From an uncultured Pelagibacteraceae bacterium (GTDB lineage: Bacteria; Pseudomonadota; Alphaproteobacteria; Pelagibacterales; Pelagibacteraceae): 64,000 bases of DNA. Each line of letters begins with the position of its first letter. Position 1 is the stretch's first letter. This document shows, in pieces, positions 10,697 through 21,550 of the stretch. Below the pieces are notes generated by a model. It was not told the DNA's origin, ran no database searches, and saw only the letters and a program-made list of their open reading frames with translations. The position numbers and the translations under genes are program-made. Location of the stretch: contig CACJVT010000006.1 of assembly GCA_902596925.1 (NCBI GenBank), forward strand, positions 28,631-92,630. The letters run 5' to 3'.

Positions 10697-11337
10697 TGGA
10701 AAAGGAACTTCAAAAAAGAATATTAAGTTCGATAATAATCATACCTTTATCTCTTTTTTTTATTATCAAGGGATCAGCGTTTTTTATCTTATTTATAACA
10801 ATTTTGTTTTTAATAGCTTGTTTAGAGTGGTTTAAAATGACAAAAAGATATGACTTTAAACTCTTTGGAATAGTCTTTTTATTATTTTCTTTTTATTCAG
10901 TATATCTAGTTAGAGATAGAGGATTATTTGAATTTTTATTAATCTTATTAATTTGTATTTCAACAGATATTGGTGGTTATATTTTCGGAAAAACATTCAA
11001 AGGACCAAAGTTAATTAAGATAAGTCCAAATAAAACATACTCTGGTGTTGTAGGAGGGTTTTTGGTGTCCATTATTGTTGCATACTTATTTCACGCAAAA
11101 TATGATAATTATTTTATCGTAAATCAAAATTTTACTAGTGACCTACGTTTTATATTAGAGGTTTTTTTAATTTCTAGTGTTAGTCAAATAGGTGATTTAA
11201 TCATCTCATACTTCAAAAGAGCATCTAACATAAAAGATACAGGAAATCTCTTTCCGGGCCATGGAGGATTATTGGATAGAATTGATGGAATGATTTTTGT
11301 TTTTCCTTTTATTCATCTGATTTCAAAAATTTTTTAA
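10696..11337 (+). CDS. cdsA: Phosphatidate cytidylyltransferase
   Basis: CDP-DG synthase signature SQIGDLIISYFKRASNIKDTGNLFPGHGGLLDRIDG. Confidence 0.94.
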   Translation: MEKELQKRILSSIIIIPLSLFFIIKGSAFFILFITILFLIACLEWFKMTKRYDFKLFGIVFLLFSFYSVYLVRDRGLFEFLLILLICISTDIGGYIFGKTFKGPKLIKISPNKTYSGVVGGFLVSIIVAYLFHAKYDNYFIVNQNFTSDLRFILEVFLISSVSQIGDLIISYFKRASNIKDTGNLFPGHGGLLDRIDGMIFVFPFIHLISKIF

Positions 11338-12500
11338 TGAAAAAAAAAGTTGCTATTTTAGGTTCAACAAGTTCTATCGGAAAGTCTTTACTAAATATTA
11401 TTAATAAAGACCAAAAAAAATTTAAGATAGAATTATTAACTGCTAATACAAATTATAAAGACCTAATTAATCAAGCAAAAAAATTTAATGTAAAAAACAT
11501 AATCATAACTGATCCAAATAGTTATAGAAAAGCAAAAAAAGATAATAAAAGGAAAAAAATAAATATATTTCAAAATTTTGAAAATCTAAAAAGGATTTTA
11601 CCAAAAAAAATCGATTATGTAATGAGTGCTATATCAGGAATTGAAGGATTATTACCTACATATGAAATAATTAAATATACAAAATTAATTGCGATAGCTA
11701 ATAAAGAGTCAATTGTATGTGGATGGTTGCTCATTAAGAAAGAATTAAAAAAAAATAAAACAATATTTATACCTGTTGACTCGGAACATTTTTCAATTTT
11801 TTCATTAATACAAAATAGTGAAATAAGTGATATTGAAAAAGTTTATATTACAGCCTCAGGTGGTCCATTTATGAATTTACCAAAAAGTGAGTTTAAAAAA
11901 ATAAAATTAAATGATGCACTTAAACACCCCAATTGGAGAATGGGCAAAAAAATAACAATTGATTCAGCTACATTAATGAATAAAGTTTTTGAAATAATTG
12001 AGGCAAAGAATATTTTTGAAATTAATTATAATAAATTATCTATACTCACTCATCCAAAGTCATATGTACATGCAATTATAAAGTTTAAAAATGGATTAAG
12101 TAAATTTCTAGTTCATAAACCCGATATGAAAATACCTATCTATAATTCAATTTTTTATAAGTCTTGTAAAAGTTTTAAAACTGACTCTCTAGATTTTAAA
12201 ATTTTGAACAACTTAAATCTTAAAGAAGTTGAAACAAACAAATTTCCATTAGTTAGATTACTTAAAAAAATGCCAAACAATCCCTCTTTATATGAAACAG
12301 TTTTGATAACAATTAATGACTATTTAGTATACAAATTTTTAGATAAAAAAATAAATTTTCAAAAACTTACAAAATTAATTTACAAAATTTCAAATTTAAA
12401 AGAATTTCAAAAATATAAGAAAATTCACCCCAAAAACATTAAAGATATATATAATTTGAGAGATTATGTTCGTTTAAAATTACATACTTTAGGTATATAA
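11337..12500 (+). CDS. dxr: 1-deoxy-D-xylulose 5-phosphate reductoisomerase
   Basis: ILGSTSSIGKS, ANKESIVCGW, PVDSEHFSIF, TASGGPF. Confidence 0.95.
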   Translation: MKKKVAILGSTSSIGKSLLNIINKDQKKFKIELLTANTNYKDLINQAKKFNVKNIIITDPNSYRKAKKDNKRKKINIFQNFENLKRILPKKIDYVMSAISGIEGLLPTYEIIKYTKLIAIANKESIVCGWLLIKKELKKNKTIFIPVDSEHFSIFSLIQNSEISDIEKVYITASGGPFMNLPKSEFKKIKLNDALKHPNWRMGKKITIDSATLMNKVFEIIEAKNIFEINYNKLSILTHPKSYVHAIIKFKNGLSKFLVHKPDMKIPIYNSIFYKSCKSFKTDSLDFKILNNLNLKEVETNKFPLVRLLKKMPNNPSLYETVLITINDYLVYKFLDKKINFQKLTKLIYKISNLKEFQKYKKIHPKNIKDIYNLRDYVRLKLHTLGI

Positions 12501-12510
12501 ACCATTTGTA

Positions 12511-14754
12511 ATGATGAATTTTTTTTCAAAAATTATTATTATTTTTTGTATTTTTACAACTTCTGCTGTATCAGAAATTTTAAAAAAAATTGAGATCACA
12601 GGTAATAAGAGAATTTCTAGTGAAACAATAATTATTTTTTCTGAAGTCAAAATTAATGATCAGATAAATAAATCAAAATTAGATAAAGTAATTAAAAACT
12701 TATACCAGACCAATTTTTTTAGAAACATTAGTCTTAATTTTGAAAATCAAATTCTTTTTTTAAATGTTGAAGAAAACCCAATTATTGAAAATTTAGAGAT
12801 TAATGGCATAAAAAAACAATCTTTAGTTGAATTCATAAAAGGCAAAATACAACTTGCTGAAATGAAATCATTCAATGAGGAACTATTAGCTGTAGATCTC
12901 GATTTGATTAATAATATTTTAAAAACCAATGGTTATTATTTCACAAAAATATCAAGCTCAAAAAATATAAATAGTGATCTTAATACTATTAATTTGAGAA
13001 TAAATATTGATTTGGGAGAAAAAGCTAAAATCAAAAAAATTATTTTTCTTGGTGAAAAAATATTTAAAGAGAAAAGATTAAAAGAAGTAATAGCATCAGA
13101 GGAACATAAATTTTGGAAGTTTATTTCCAATAACGTTTATATTAATCAAGAGTTAATTAATCTTGATAAAAGATTATTAGTCAGCTATTTTAAAAACAAT
13201 GGGTTTTATGATGTAAAAGTTGAAAATTCTTTTGTAGAATTTGACAAAAACTCGAATTTTAATTTAATTTTTAATATAATTCCTGGCAAAAAATATTTTT
13301 TTAATGAATTTAATTTAAATTTACCGTCAAATTATGACACAAACTTATTTAAATCTATTACAAAAAAATTCCCCAAGCTAAAAGGAGACACTTACTCTCT
13401 ATTGAAAATTAATAAATTATTAAATGAAATAGACAAGATTGCTTTATCGGGACAATATGAATTTATAAATGCAAAAATCATTGAAAAAGTTGATGGAAAT
13501 AAAATAAATTTTGAAATTAATATTTCGGAGAGTGAAAAATTTTATGTTGAAAAGATTAATATTAATGGAAATTTCAATACCCTAGAAGAGGTTATAAGAA
13601 ATAATTTGATTATTGACGAGGGCGATCCTTTTAATGAAATTTTATTTAATAAATCGGTGAATGAAATACAAAGTTTAGGTATTTTCAAAAATGTTAAAAC
13701 AGATATACAAGAAGGTTCTAATCCGTCTTATAAAATAATTAATTTAGATGTAGAGGAACGTCCAACAGGAGAAATTTCTATATCAGCTGGTTTTGGAACT
13801 GAAGGTGAAACGATTGGAGCTGGTTTAAAAGAAAATAATTTTTTAGGTAAAGGAATTAACCTTAATACAAGTTTAGAATTAACTGCCGATTCTATTAAAG
13901 GTAAATTTATTTATGCAAAACCCAATTTTAATTATAGTGATAATACATTATTTACATCTCTAAAAAGCTCAACTTCAGATTTTATGACTGACTCAGGCTA
14001 TAAAACTTCTGAGATTGGATTTGCGCTAGGTACTAAATTTGAACAATTTCAAAATATTTTTCTAAGTCCAGAAATTGACTTCCTACTTGAGGATTTGGAG
14101 ACTTCAGATAAAGCCTCAAGCAATCTAAAAAAACAAGAAGGTTCATATACAGATTTATATTTTAATTATTCGATAAATCAGGATTTAAGAGATAAGAAAT
14201 TTAGGACAGAAGACGGTTATATAACTACATTTTCTCAAGAAGTACCAATTTTGTCAGATAATTCAGAATTTGCTAACTCATTTGAGGTAACTAAATTTCA
14301 AAAATTATCATCCACATCAGACATGGTAGGAAAAATAAGCTTCTTCGGCAAAACAATAACTGGTTTAAGTGATGACGTAAGAATTTCAAAAAGATTAAAT
14401 GTACCATCCTCAAGATTGAGAGGTTTTGAAAGAGGAAAAGTTGGCCCAGTAGAAAATAATGACTATATTGGTGGTAACCATGTATCAACATTTAATTTAT
14501 CTGCAACTTTACCAACTGTTGTAGAGGGTTTGGATAATTTGGATATTGGTATTTTCTTTGATGCTGCTAATGTTTGGGGTGTTGATTATGACAGTTCATT
14601 AGATGACAAAAGTAAAATAAGATCATCAACTGGAGTTGCATTGAACTTAATGACACCAATTGGACCATTAAGCTTTTCTTTCGCAAATGCCATCACAAAA
14701 GCCACATCAGATAAAACAGAAACATTTAGATTTAATTTAGGAACTCAATTTTAA
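12511..14754 (+). CDS. bamA: Outer membrane protein assembly factor BamA
   Basis: Signal peptide, POTRA repeats, C-terminal beta-barrel with SSRLRGFERG and terminal F. Confidence 0.93.
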   Translation: MMNFFSKIIIIFCIFTTSAVSEILKKIEITGNKRISSETIIIFSEVKINDQINKSKLDKVIKNLYQTNFFRNISLNFENQILFLNVEENPIIENLEINGIKKQSLVEFIKGKIQLAEMKSFNEELLAVDLDLINNILKTNGYYFTKISSSKNINSDLNTINLRINIDLGEKAKIKKIIFLGEKIFKEKRLKEVIASEEHKFWKFISNNVYINQELINLDKRLLVSYFKNNGFYDVKVENSFVEFDKNSNFNLIFNIIPGKKYFFNEFNLNLPSNYDTNLFKSITKKFPKLKGDTYSLLKINKLLNEIDKIALSGQYEFINAKIIEKVDGNKINFEINISESEKFYVEKININGNFNTLEEVIRNNLIIDEGDPFNEILFNKSVNEIQSLGIFKNVKTDIQEGSNPSYKIINLDVEERPTGEISISAGFGTEGETIGAGLKENNFLGKGINLNTSLELTADSIKGKFIYAKPNFNYSDNTLFTSLKSSTSDFMTDSGYKTSEIGFALGTKFEQFQNIFLSPEIDFLLEDLETSDKASSNLKKQEGSYTDLYFNYSINQDLRDKKFRTEDGYITTFSQEVPILSDNSEFANSFEVTKFQKLSSTSDMVGKISFFGKTITGLSDDVRISKRLNVPSSRLRGFERGKVGPVENNDYIGGNHVSTFNLSATLPTVVEGLDNLDIGIFFDAANVWGVDYDSSLDDKSKIRSSTGVALNLMTPIGPLSFSFANAITKATSDKTETFRFNLGTQF

Positions 14755-15272
14755 TGAAGTTTTTAATTTCAAAAATAATTTTTTTTTTTTTAATAGTCAA
14801 TATTTCTCAAGCTAATGAAAATATTAGATTTATTAATATTAATTATATAATTAATAATTCTGATGCAGGCAAAATATTAAATAATCTTATCAAAAAAAAA
14901 AATAATAAATTTACTGATGAATTGAATAAAATTGGTAAATCTCTGGAAGAAAAGAAAAATAAAATTATCTCACAAAAAAATATTTTAAAAAAGGAAGAAT
15001 TTGAAAAATTAATAAAAGAATATGATGTAGATGTAAAAAATTTTAATGAAACAAGAAAAAAAAAAACTAATGAATTAAGTAATTTTAACGCCAACTCAAA
15101 AAAAAAAATGCTTGATTTATTGAATCCTCTCATAAAAGATTATTTACAAAAAGAGTCTATTCAGATACTTCTCCAAAAAGAAAAAATCATATTTGGTGAT
15201 GAAAAACTTGATATTACAAAAGAGATTTTAGCTACTTTTAATAGCAAATACAAAAGTATAAAATTTGAGTAA
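14754..15272 (+). CDS. skp: OmpH/Skp-family periplasmic chaperone
   Basis: Signal peptide, Lys-rich coiled coil, position after bamA. Confidence 0.75.
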   Translation: MKFLISKIIFFFLIVNISQANENIRFININYIINNSDAGKILNNLIKKKNNKFTDELNKIGKSLEEKKNKIISQKNILKKEEFEKLIKEYDVDVKNFNETRKKKTNELSNFNANSKKKMLDLLNPLIKDYLQKESIQILLQKEKIIFGDEKLDITKEILATFNSKYKSIKFE

Positions 15273-15284
15273 ATTTAAAATCAA

Positions 15285-15737
15285 ATGGCCAAAAATAGTC
15301 TATCAAAAAAAGAAATAATAGAATTGCTTCCTCATAGAGAACCTATGTTGCTAATAGATAAGTTAATAGATATCAAACATCTTCATTCAGCTACAGCAAT
15401 AATGAATGTTAAAAAAGATGCTTTTTATGTTAACGGACATTTCCCGGGAAATCCTGTTTTGCCAGGAGTTTTAATTGTAGAAGCTTTCGGTCAAGCTGCA
15501 GCTGCTCTTACAGCCCATGGCATAGATAAAAAAGAATATGATAATAAACTTGTTTTCTTAATGAGTGTAGAAAAAGCAAGATTTAGAAATCCTGTTATAC
15601 CAGATTGTATATTGGAATTAAAAATAGAGGCTATTAGATCTCATGGGAGAGTTTGGAAATATAAAGGTGAAGCATTTGTTGACGGAAAAAAAATGTCTGA
15701 TGCTCAGTGGTCAGCTACGATAGTTGACAGGAAATAA
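15285..15737 (+). CDS. fabZ: 3-hydroxyacyl-ACP dehydratase FabZ
   Basis: LLPHREPMLLID, GHFPGNPVLPGVLIVEAFGQ. Confidence 0.95.
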   Translation: MAKNSLSKKEIIELLPHREPMLLIDKLIDIKHLHSATAIMNVKKDAFYVNGHFPGNPVLPGVLIVEAFGQAAAALTAHGIDKKEYDNKLVFLMSVEKARFRNPVIPDCILELKIEAIRSHGRVWKYKGEAFVDGKKMSDAQWSATIVDRK

Positions 15738-15791
15738 TTAGCAATAAATCTTGATAAGCTTTTAAAATAAGTTTTGATATTAAACTTATTA

Positions 15792-16769
15792 ATGATTAAT
15801 CCTTTTTTTAAAAATACTGGACCTTATAACTTAAACTATTTGCTGAAAGCTATTGATTTAAAAGATAATAATTATCTTGAGGATAAGATTAATGATATAA
15901 AAGATCTTAACTCATCAAAAAAAAATGAAATAACTTTTTTGCATTCGAGAAAATATTCTGATTTAGCAAAAAAAACTAAAGCATCTTATTGTCTAACATC
16001 TGAAAATTTTAAATCATTTTTGCCAAACAACTGTAAGGCGATAATTACTGATAAAGTTTTATTACATACCGCTCAAATAACAAAAATTTTTTATCCAGAT
16101 TCTATTACTGATAATTATGATAACACTGTTAAAGATATAAACGATACAGAACTTAAAAAAAAAGTTAAATTTGGAAAAAATGTTCTCATTGGTGAAAACG
16201 TAAAAATTGGTAGTAATTGTTTAATTGGTCATAATTCAATAATAGAAAAAAATGTGAAGATAGGTGATAATTGTTCTATTGGATCAAATGTAATTATTAG
16301 AAATTCATTAATAAATAACAATGTTCACATTTTAGACGGTTGTGTGATTGGAAAAAAAGGATTTGGTTTTTTTCCTAATAAAGATAATAATTTTAGATAC
16401 CCTCAAATAGGTATTGTGATAATTGAAGATAATGTTGAGATAGGTTGTGGATCTACAATAGATAGAGGATCTCTTTCAAATACAATTATAGGAAAAAATA
16501 CATATTTAGATAATCAAATACATATAGCTCACAATGTTAAAATTGGTGAAAATTGTATTATTGCTGGACAAGTAGGTTTTGCTGGAAGTTCTATTTTGGG
16601 TAACAACGTTATGATTGGAGGTCAGGCAGGTATTTCAGGTCATCTCAAGATCGGCAGCAATGTACAAATAGGTGGTGGGAGTGGAGTTATAAAGAGTATT
16701 CCCGATAATTCTAAAGTAATGGGTTATCCAGCGAAAGATTTAAAAAATTTTATAAGAGAAAATAAATGA
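15792..16769 (+). CDS. lpxD: UDP-3-O-acylglucosamine N-acyltransferase
   Basis: Hexapeptide repeats; ATG at 15792 (MINPFFKNTG) preferred over the listed TTG at 15774. Confidence 0.9.
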   Translation: MINPFFKNTGPYNLNYLLKAIDLKDNNYLEDKINDIKDLNSSKKNEITFLHSRKYSDLAKKTKASYCLTSENFKSFLPNNCKAIITDKVLLHTAQITKIFYPDSITDNYDNTVKDINDTELKKKVKFGKNVLIGENVKIGSNCLIGHNSIIEKNVKIGDNCSIGSNVIIRNSLINNNVHILDGCVIGKKGFGFFPNKDNNFRYPQIGIVIIEDNVEIGCGSTIDRGSLSNTIIGKNTYLDNQIHIAHNVKIGENCIIAGQVGFAGSSILGNNVMIGGQAGISGHLKIGSNVQIGGGSGVIKSIPDNSKVMGYPAKDLKNFIRENK

Positions 16770-17542
16770 TAGATAAAACTGCTATTATAAATAAAAATGC
16801 AAAAATTCATTCTAGTGTCAAGATTGGACCATATGCCGTTATCGGTCCTAATGTAGAAATTGGAGAGAATACTGAGATCCAATCACACGTAAGCATTACT
16901 GGAAACACTAAAATAGGAAAAGGAAATAAGATTTATCCATTTGTCTCAATTAATGATCCTCAAGATTTAAAATATGACGGTGAAGAAACAAGTTTAGTCA
17001 TTGGCGATAATAATAAAATTAGAGAGTATGTAACTATAAATCCTGGAACAATTGGTGGTGGAGGTAAAACTACAGTTGGAAATAATTGTTTATTTATGAT
17101 TTCATCTCACATAGCCCATGATTGTCAGGTAGGCAATAATGTCATTATAGCGAACAATGTACCTTTAGGAGGTCATGCTATCATTGAAGATAACGTAGTG
17201 ATAGGTGGAAATTCTGCTGTTCAACAGTTTACAAGAATTGGTAAAATGGCAATGATCGGAGGTATGACAGGAGTATTGCATGATGTTATTCCATATGGAT
17301 TATCAACAGGAAATAGAAATTCATTACAAGGATTAAATTTAATAGGGTTGAGAAGAGCAAAATTTGAAAATAAGGATATTTTAGGTTTGAGCGAGGCCTA
17401 TAAGGAGATTTTTGCTAGCAAAAATATTAATGAAAATATAAGTAAATTAAATGGCTCATTTCAGGAAAATCCATTAGTTAAAGAGGTAATAGAATTTATT
17501 ACTAAGGATAAAAAAAGATCTATTTGCACTCCATTTTCATAA
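16766..17542 (+). CDS. lpxA: UDP-N-acetylglucosamine acyltransferase
   Basis: Hexapeptide repeats, EYVTINPGT, HIAHDCQVGNNVI. Confidence 0.94.
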   Translation: MIDKTAIINKNAKIHSSVKIGPYAVIGPNVEIGENTEIQSHVSITGNTKIGKGNKIYPFVSINDPQDLKYDGEETSLVIGDNNKIREYVTINPGTIGGGGKTTVGNNCLFMISSHIAHDCQVGNNVIIANNVPLGGHAIIEDNVVIGGNSAVQQFTRIGKMAMIGGMTGVLHDVIPYGLSTGNRNSLQGLNLIGLRRAKFENKDILGLSEAYKEIFASKNINENISKLNGSFQENPLVKEVIEFITKDKKRSICTPFS

Positions 17543-17543
17543 G

Positions 17544-18338
17544 ATGATAGGATTAATTTTTGGTGATACAGATTTTCCAAATAAAATACTAAAAACAATA
17601 AAGAAAAGAAAAATAAAGTACCTAATAATAGATTTATCTACATCAAAGAAATTTAAAAAAGAGAATAAATCTCATTTAGTTTCTATAGGTCAATTTGGTA
17701 AAATAATTAATATTCTTAAGGAAAACAACTGTAAAAAAGTCTTATTTGCTGGGAAAGTCAATAGGCCAAACTTTTCTAAATTAAAGTTAGATTTGAAAGG
17801 AATCTATTATATTCCAAGAATTATCAAAGCTTCAAAGCTTGGCGATGCTGCAATTTTAAAAGAAATTATAAAAATATTAGCTCAAAATAAAATAAAAACT
17901 GAAAGTTCTCTTAAATTTAATCCAGAACTTACTCTAAAAAAGGGAAATTATTCAAAAATTAAACCAAATAATAATGATCAATTAGATATTAAAAAAGGTA
18001 TTAAAACACTAAATAATTTAAGAGAATATAATTACAGCCAAGCTGTAGTAGTTAGAAATAAAAAAGTAATTTCAATAGAGGGAAAAGGTGGGACTACAAA
18101 AATGCTTGAAAAAAGCAAAAGTAAAAAATTTCGAAACCACGGTGTTTTAGTTAAGTTTCCAAAAAAGAAACAGGATCTTAGAGTTGATTTACCTACCATT
18201 GGTTTCAAAACGTTGAAACAAAGTAAGACAGCTGGATTAAAAGGCATTGTTGTAAAAGGTAAACAACATATATTTTTAGATAAAAATAAATGTATTAGTT
18301 TTGCTAATAAAAATAAGATGTTTATCTCAGTGAAATGA
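17544..18338 (+). CDS. lpxI: UDP-2,3-diacylglucosamine pyrophosphatase LpxI (DUF1009)
   Basis: GDAAILKEI, KKGIKTLNNL, DLPTIGFKTL; position lpxA-lpxI-lpxB. Confidence 0.88.
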   Translation: MIGLIFGDTDFPNKILKTIKKRKIKYLIIDLSTSKKFKKENKSHLVSIGQFGKIINILKENNCKKVLFAGKVNRPNFSKLKLDLKGIYYIPRIIKASKLGDAAILKEIIKILAQNKIKTESSLKFNPELTLKKGNYSKIKPNNNDQLDIKKGIKTLNNLREYNYSQAVVVRNKKVISIEGKGGTTKMLEKSKSKKFRNHGVLVKFPKKKQDLRVDLPTIGFKTLKQSKTAGLKGIVVKGKQHIFLDKNKCISFANKNKMFISVK

Positions 18339-19471
18339 AAAAAATTTTTATATTAACAGGGGAACCTTCAGGAGATAAACTGGCATCAACTGTAGTTTCA
18401 AAACTTCAACAAAATTATTCAGATATAGAATATTTAAGTGTTGGAGGATTCCATTTAAATAATCTTAGAGTTAAATCGATATATGATCTTAAAGAAATAA
18501 CTTACATTGGCTTTACTAGTGTTATTCTAAATTTATTTAAAATCAGAAACAAAATAAATGAAACTGTAAATAAAATAATTGAATTTAATCCTGATATTCT
18601 ATTTAGTGTAGATAGTCCAGATTTTACACTAAGAGTTGCTGAAAAAGTAAAAAGTATAAATCCTAATATTAAAACAATACATTATGTTGCACCACAAGTA
18701 TGGGTATGGAGAGAGGGTAGGGTAAAAAAATTTAAAAAATTTTTAGACCATGTTTTATTATTATTCAATTTTGAAAAGAAATACTTTGATAAAGAAAATA
18801 TTAAGAATACTTTCGTTGGCCATCCATTACTTGAAAATAAAGAAAATGTTAAAACAGATTTATCAAATATAATTGATGACAATAAAAAAATTATATCTTT
18901 ATTCGCTGGGAGCCGTACATCTGAAATCAATATTCTTTTACCAATTTTGTTAAACTTCATTAAATTAATGAATGAAAAATTCAATACATACAATTTTGTT
19001 TTTCATGCAACTGATCAAAACAAAGATTTAATAAAAGATGAGATTAAAAAAACAAATTACAAAAATGTTGAGGTCATATCTGATGAGAATATAAAATTTA
19101 AAATACTATCAAACTCTGTATTCGCTGTAGTGAAATCTGGAACTGTATCTCTTGAAATTTGTAATGCAAAAGTTCCATCTATCATTATTTATAAAATGAA
19201 TTTTATTAATTTTTTTATTGTAAAATTTTTAGTAAAAACAAAATATGCAAATATAATTAATATAATTAACAAAAAAGAAATAATTCCAGAATTAATTCAA
19301 AAAGAATGTAATTCAAAAGAAATTTTTAGATCTGTAGTATATTTTTTAAAAAACCCCGAGCTTATGAAAAAACAAGTCCTTGATGTGAACAATACTTTAA
19401 ATGAGATTAAATCTAAAACTTCTTCATCTTCAGAAGCTTCAGCAGTAGTTTCAAGCTATCTTAGCACTTAA
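18335..19471 (+). CDS. lpxB: Lipid-A-disaccharide synthase
   Basis: TGEPSGDKLAS, YVAPQVWVWREGRVKKF, FVGHPLLE. Confidence 0.94.
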   Translation: MKKIFILTGEPSGDKLASTVVSKLQQNYSDIEYLSVGGFHLNNLRVKSIYDLKEITYIGFTSVILNLFKIRNKINETVNKIIEFNPDILFSVDSPDFTLRVAEKVKSINPNIKTIHYVAPQVWVWREGRVKKFKKFLDHVLLLFNFEKKYFDKENIKNTFVGHPLLENKENVKTDLSNIIDDNKKIISLFAGSRTSEINILLPILLNFIKLMNEKFNTYNFVFHATDQNKDLIKDEIKKTNYKNVEVISDENIKFKILSNSVFAVVKSGTVSLEICNAKVPSIIIYKMNFINFFIVKFLVKTKYANIINIINKKEIIPELIQKECNSKEIFRSVVYFLKNPELMKKQVLDVNNTLNEIKSKTSSSSEASAVVSSYLST

Positions 19472-20848
19472 CCGTTTTTGAACTTCTTCTTTTCCTAATG
19501 ATAAAATAATATCATATATACCAGGTCCAAACTTTGAACCAGTAAGCGCAATCCTTAATGGTTGTCCAACACCCTTAAAATTTGTGCCGTGCGATTTTAT
19601 AAGCTCGTTTACTATTGGTTCTAAAATTTCTCTTGAAGGCAGGTCTATTTTTTCAAATTGATTTTTAAAATCAGAAATTACTTTTCTTGCTTTATCGTCA
19701 ATTAATTTAAGATCATCATTATTAAAATCAACCTCATCTTTTATAATATATTGAGCATTATTAAATATATCTTCCAAAGTTTTTGCTTTATTTTTCAAGA
19801 ATGTAAGAGATTTTTTAATCTTATCTTTTTTATCTGATTGAATTTCACTTTTATATAATTTGCAATATTCAATTAATTGATTGAATAAATCATTTTCATT
19901 AATATTTTTAATATAATGTTCGTTCATTGATAAAATTCTACTCATATCAAGCTTTGATGGTGATTTACCAATTCCTTCAAGATTAAAATATTTAATACTT
20001 TCATCTAAAGTAAATATTTCTTTATCTTTATAAGACCATCCTAATCTTAGAAGATAATTTCTTAAAGCATCAGGGATAATACCAATTTTAGAATAATCAT
20101 CTAATGTAGAGGCCTGATCTCGCTTTGATAATTTCTTTCCTTCAATTGTATGTATCAATGGTATGTGAGCAAATGAGGGTAATTCCCATTTCATGGCTTG
20201 ATAAATTTGAATTTGTTTGAAGGTGTTTATTTTATGATCGTCACCTCTTATAATATGTGTCATATTCATTTGATGATCATCTACGGATGCTGATAAATTA
20301 TATGTGGGAGTCCCATCATTTCTTAAGATAATAAAATCTTCAATAGTATTATTTTCTATTTCGACATTACCTTGAACCAAATCTTTCAATATTGATGTTC
20401 CATCAATCTTACTTTTAAATCTTATAACAGGTTTAATACCTTTGGGAGCATCATTTTCATTTTTATTCCTCCATTTTCTATCATAAATATAGGGAATTTT
20501 TTTTTGTCTTGATCTTTTTTTTTGTTCTTCTATTTCTTCGCTTGAGCAATAACATTTATATGCATTACCATTTTTAAGTAGCTCATTTGCAACTTTTATG
20601 TGATCATCTACTTTTTTTGATTGAATATATTCTTCACCATCATAATTGATACCGATCCATTTAAGCGATTGTATTATTTGATCTTTGAATTCATCTCTAG
20701 ATCTTTCTTTATCTGTATCTTCCACCCTTAAATAAAATTTACCATTGTGATTTTTGGAGTATAACCAATTAAACAATGCTGTTCTAACACCTCCAATATG
20801 CAATGCACCAGTAGGTGAGGGAGCAAATCTAGTTGCTACTTTTTTCAT
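19451..20848 (-). CDS. gltX: Glutamyl-tRNA synthetase
   Basis: RFAPSPTGALHIGGVRTALFNWL, KLSKRD. Confidence 0.96.
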   Translation of the reverse strand: MKKVATRFAPSPTGALHIGGVRTALFNWLYSKNHNGKFYLRVEDTDKERSRDEFKDQIIQSLKWIGINYDGEEYIQSKKVDDHIKVANELLKNGNAYKCYCSSEEIEEQKKRSRQKKIPYIYDRKWRNKNENDAPKGIKPVIRFKSKIDGTSILKDLVQGNVEIENNTIEDFIILRNDGTPTYNLSASVDDHQMNMTHIIRGDDHKINTFKQIQIYQAMKWELPSFAHIPLIHTIEGKKLSKRDQASTLDDYSKIGIIPDALRNYLLRLGWSYKDKEIFTLDESIKYFNLEGIGKSPSKLDMSRILSMNEHYIKNINENDLFNQLIEYCKLYKSEIQSDKKDKIKKSLTFLKNKAKTLEDIFNNAQYIIKDEVDFNNDDLKLIDDKARKVISDFKNQFEKIDLPSREILEPIVNELIKSHGTNFKGVGQPLRIALTGSKFGPGIYDIILSLGKEEVQKRLSAKIA

Positions 20849-20870
20849 TAAAATGGTTTAGACTATTTTT

Positions 20871-21548
20871 TTAGAAGTTTCTATATAAAGATACTAATAC
20901 ACCCTGAACTTTTACTCTATCAGGTCCAAATATTTTAGTTTCGTAATTTTTGTTGGCACTTTCTAAAGCAACAACTTTACCTTTTTTCCTAATTCTTTTT
21001 AACATTGCTTCATGCTCATCAATCAGAGCAACAACAATTTTTCCATTATCAGCTGTATCTGTTCTTTTAATAATTACTGTATCACCTTCATGAATTCCAG
21101 CTTCAATCATCGAGTCTCCTTGAACTTTTAAACCAAAATAATCTCCATTTTTCTCTAAATTACTTGGCAAAGGTATTCTCGAAACCTCATTTTGAATAGC
21201 TTCAACAGGTGTTCCAGCAGCAATTTTTCCTAAAACTGGTACCTCGGCATCATCTGATGATAAATTTTCTTCATCTAAACCACCTTTAATAACACTTGGT
21301 GAAAAACTGTTGTAAATGTCGTTTGCAGAGGCCGTTTCTGGCAATTTAATTACTTCTAATGCTCTTGCTTTATGAGCAAGTCTTTTAATAAAACCTCTCT
21401 CTTCTAATGCACTTATAAGTCTATGAATTCCAGACTTAGACTTAAGGTTTAACGAAGCTTTCATCTCCTCATAAGAAGGAGAAACACCAGAGCTTCTCAA
21501 CTTCTTGTTGATAAATAAAAGCAGGTTTTTTTGTTTTTTTGTTAGCAT
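20871..21548 (-). CDS. lexA: SOS repressor LexA
   Basis: N-terminal w[11 protein letters not shown] cleavage site, GDSMIEAGI Ser and LKRI Lys region. Confidence 0.95.
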   Translation of the reverse strand: MLTKKQKNLLLFINKKLRSSGVSPSYEEMKASLNLKSKSGIHRLISALEERGFIKRLAHKARALEVIKLPETASANDIYNSFSPSVIKGGLDEENLSSDDAEVPVLGKIAAGTPVEAIQNEVSRIPLPSNLEKNGDYFGLKVQGDSMIEAGIHEGDTVIIKRTDTADNGKIVVALIDEHEAMLKRIRKKGKVVALESANKNYETKIFGPDRVKVQGVLVSLYRNF

Positions 21549-21550
21549 AA

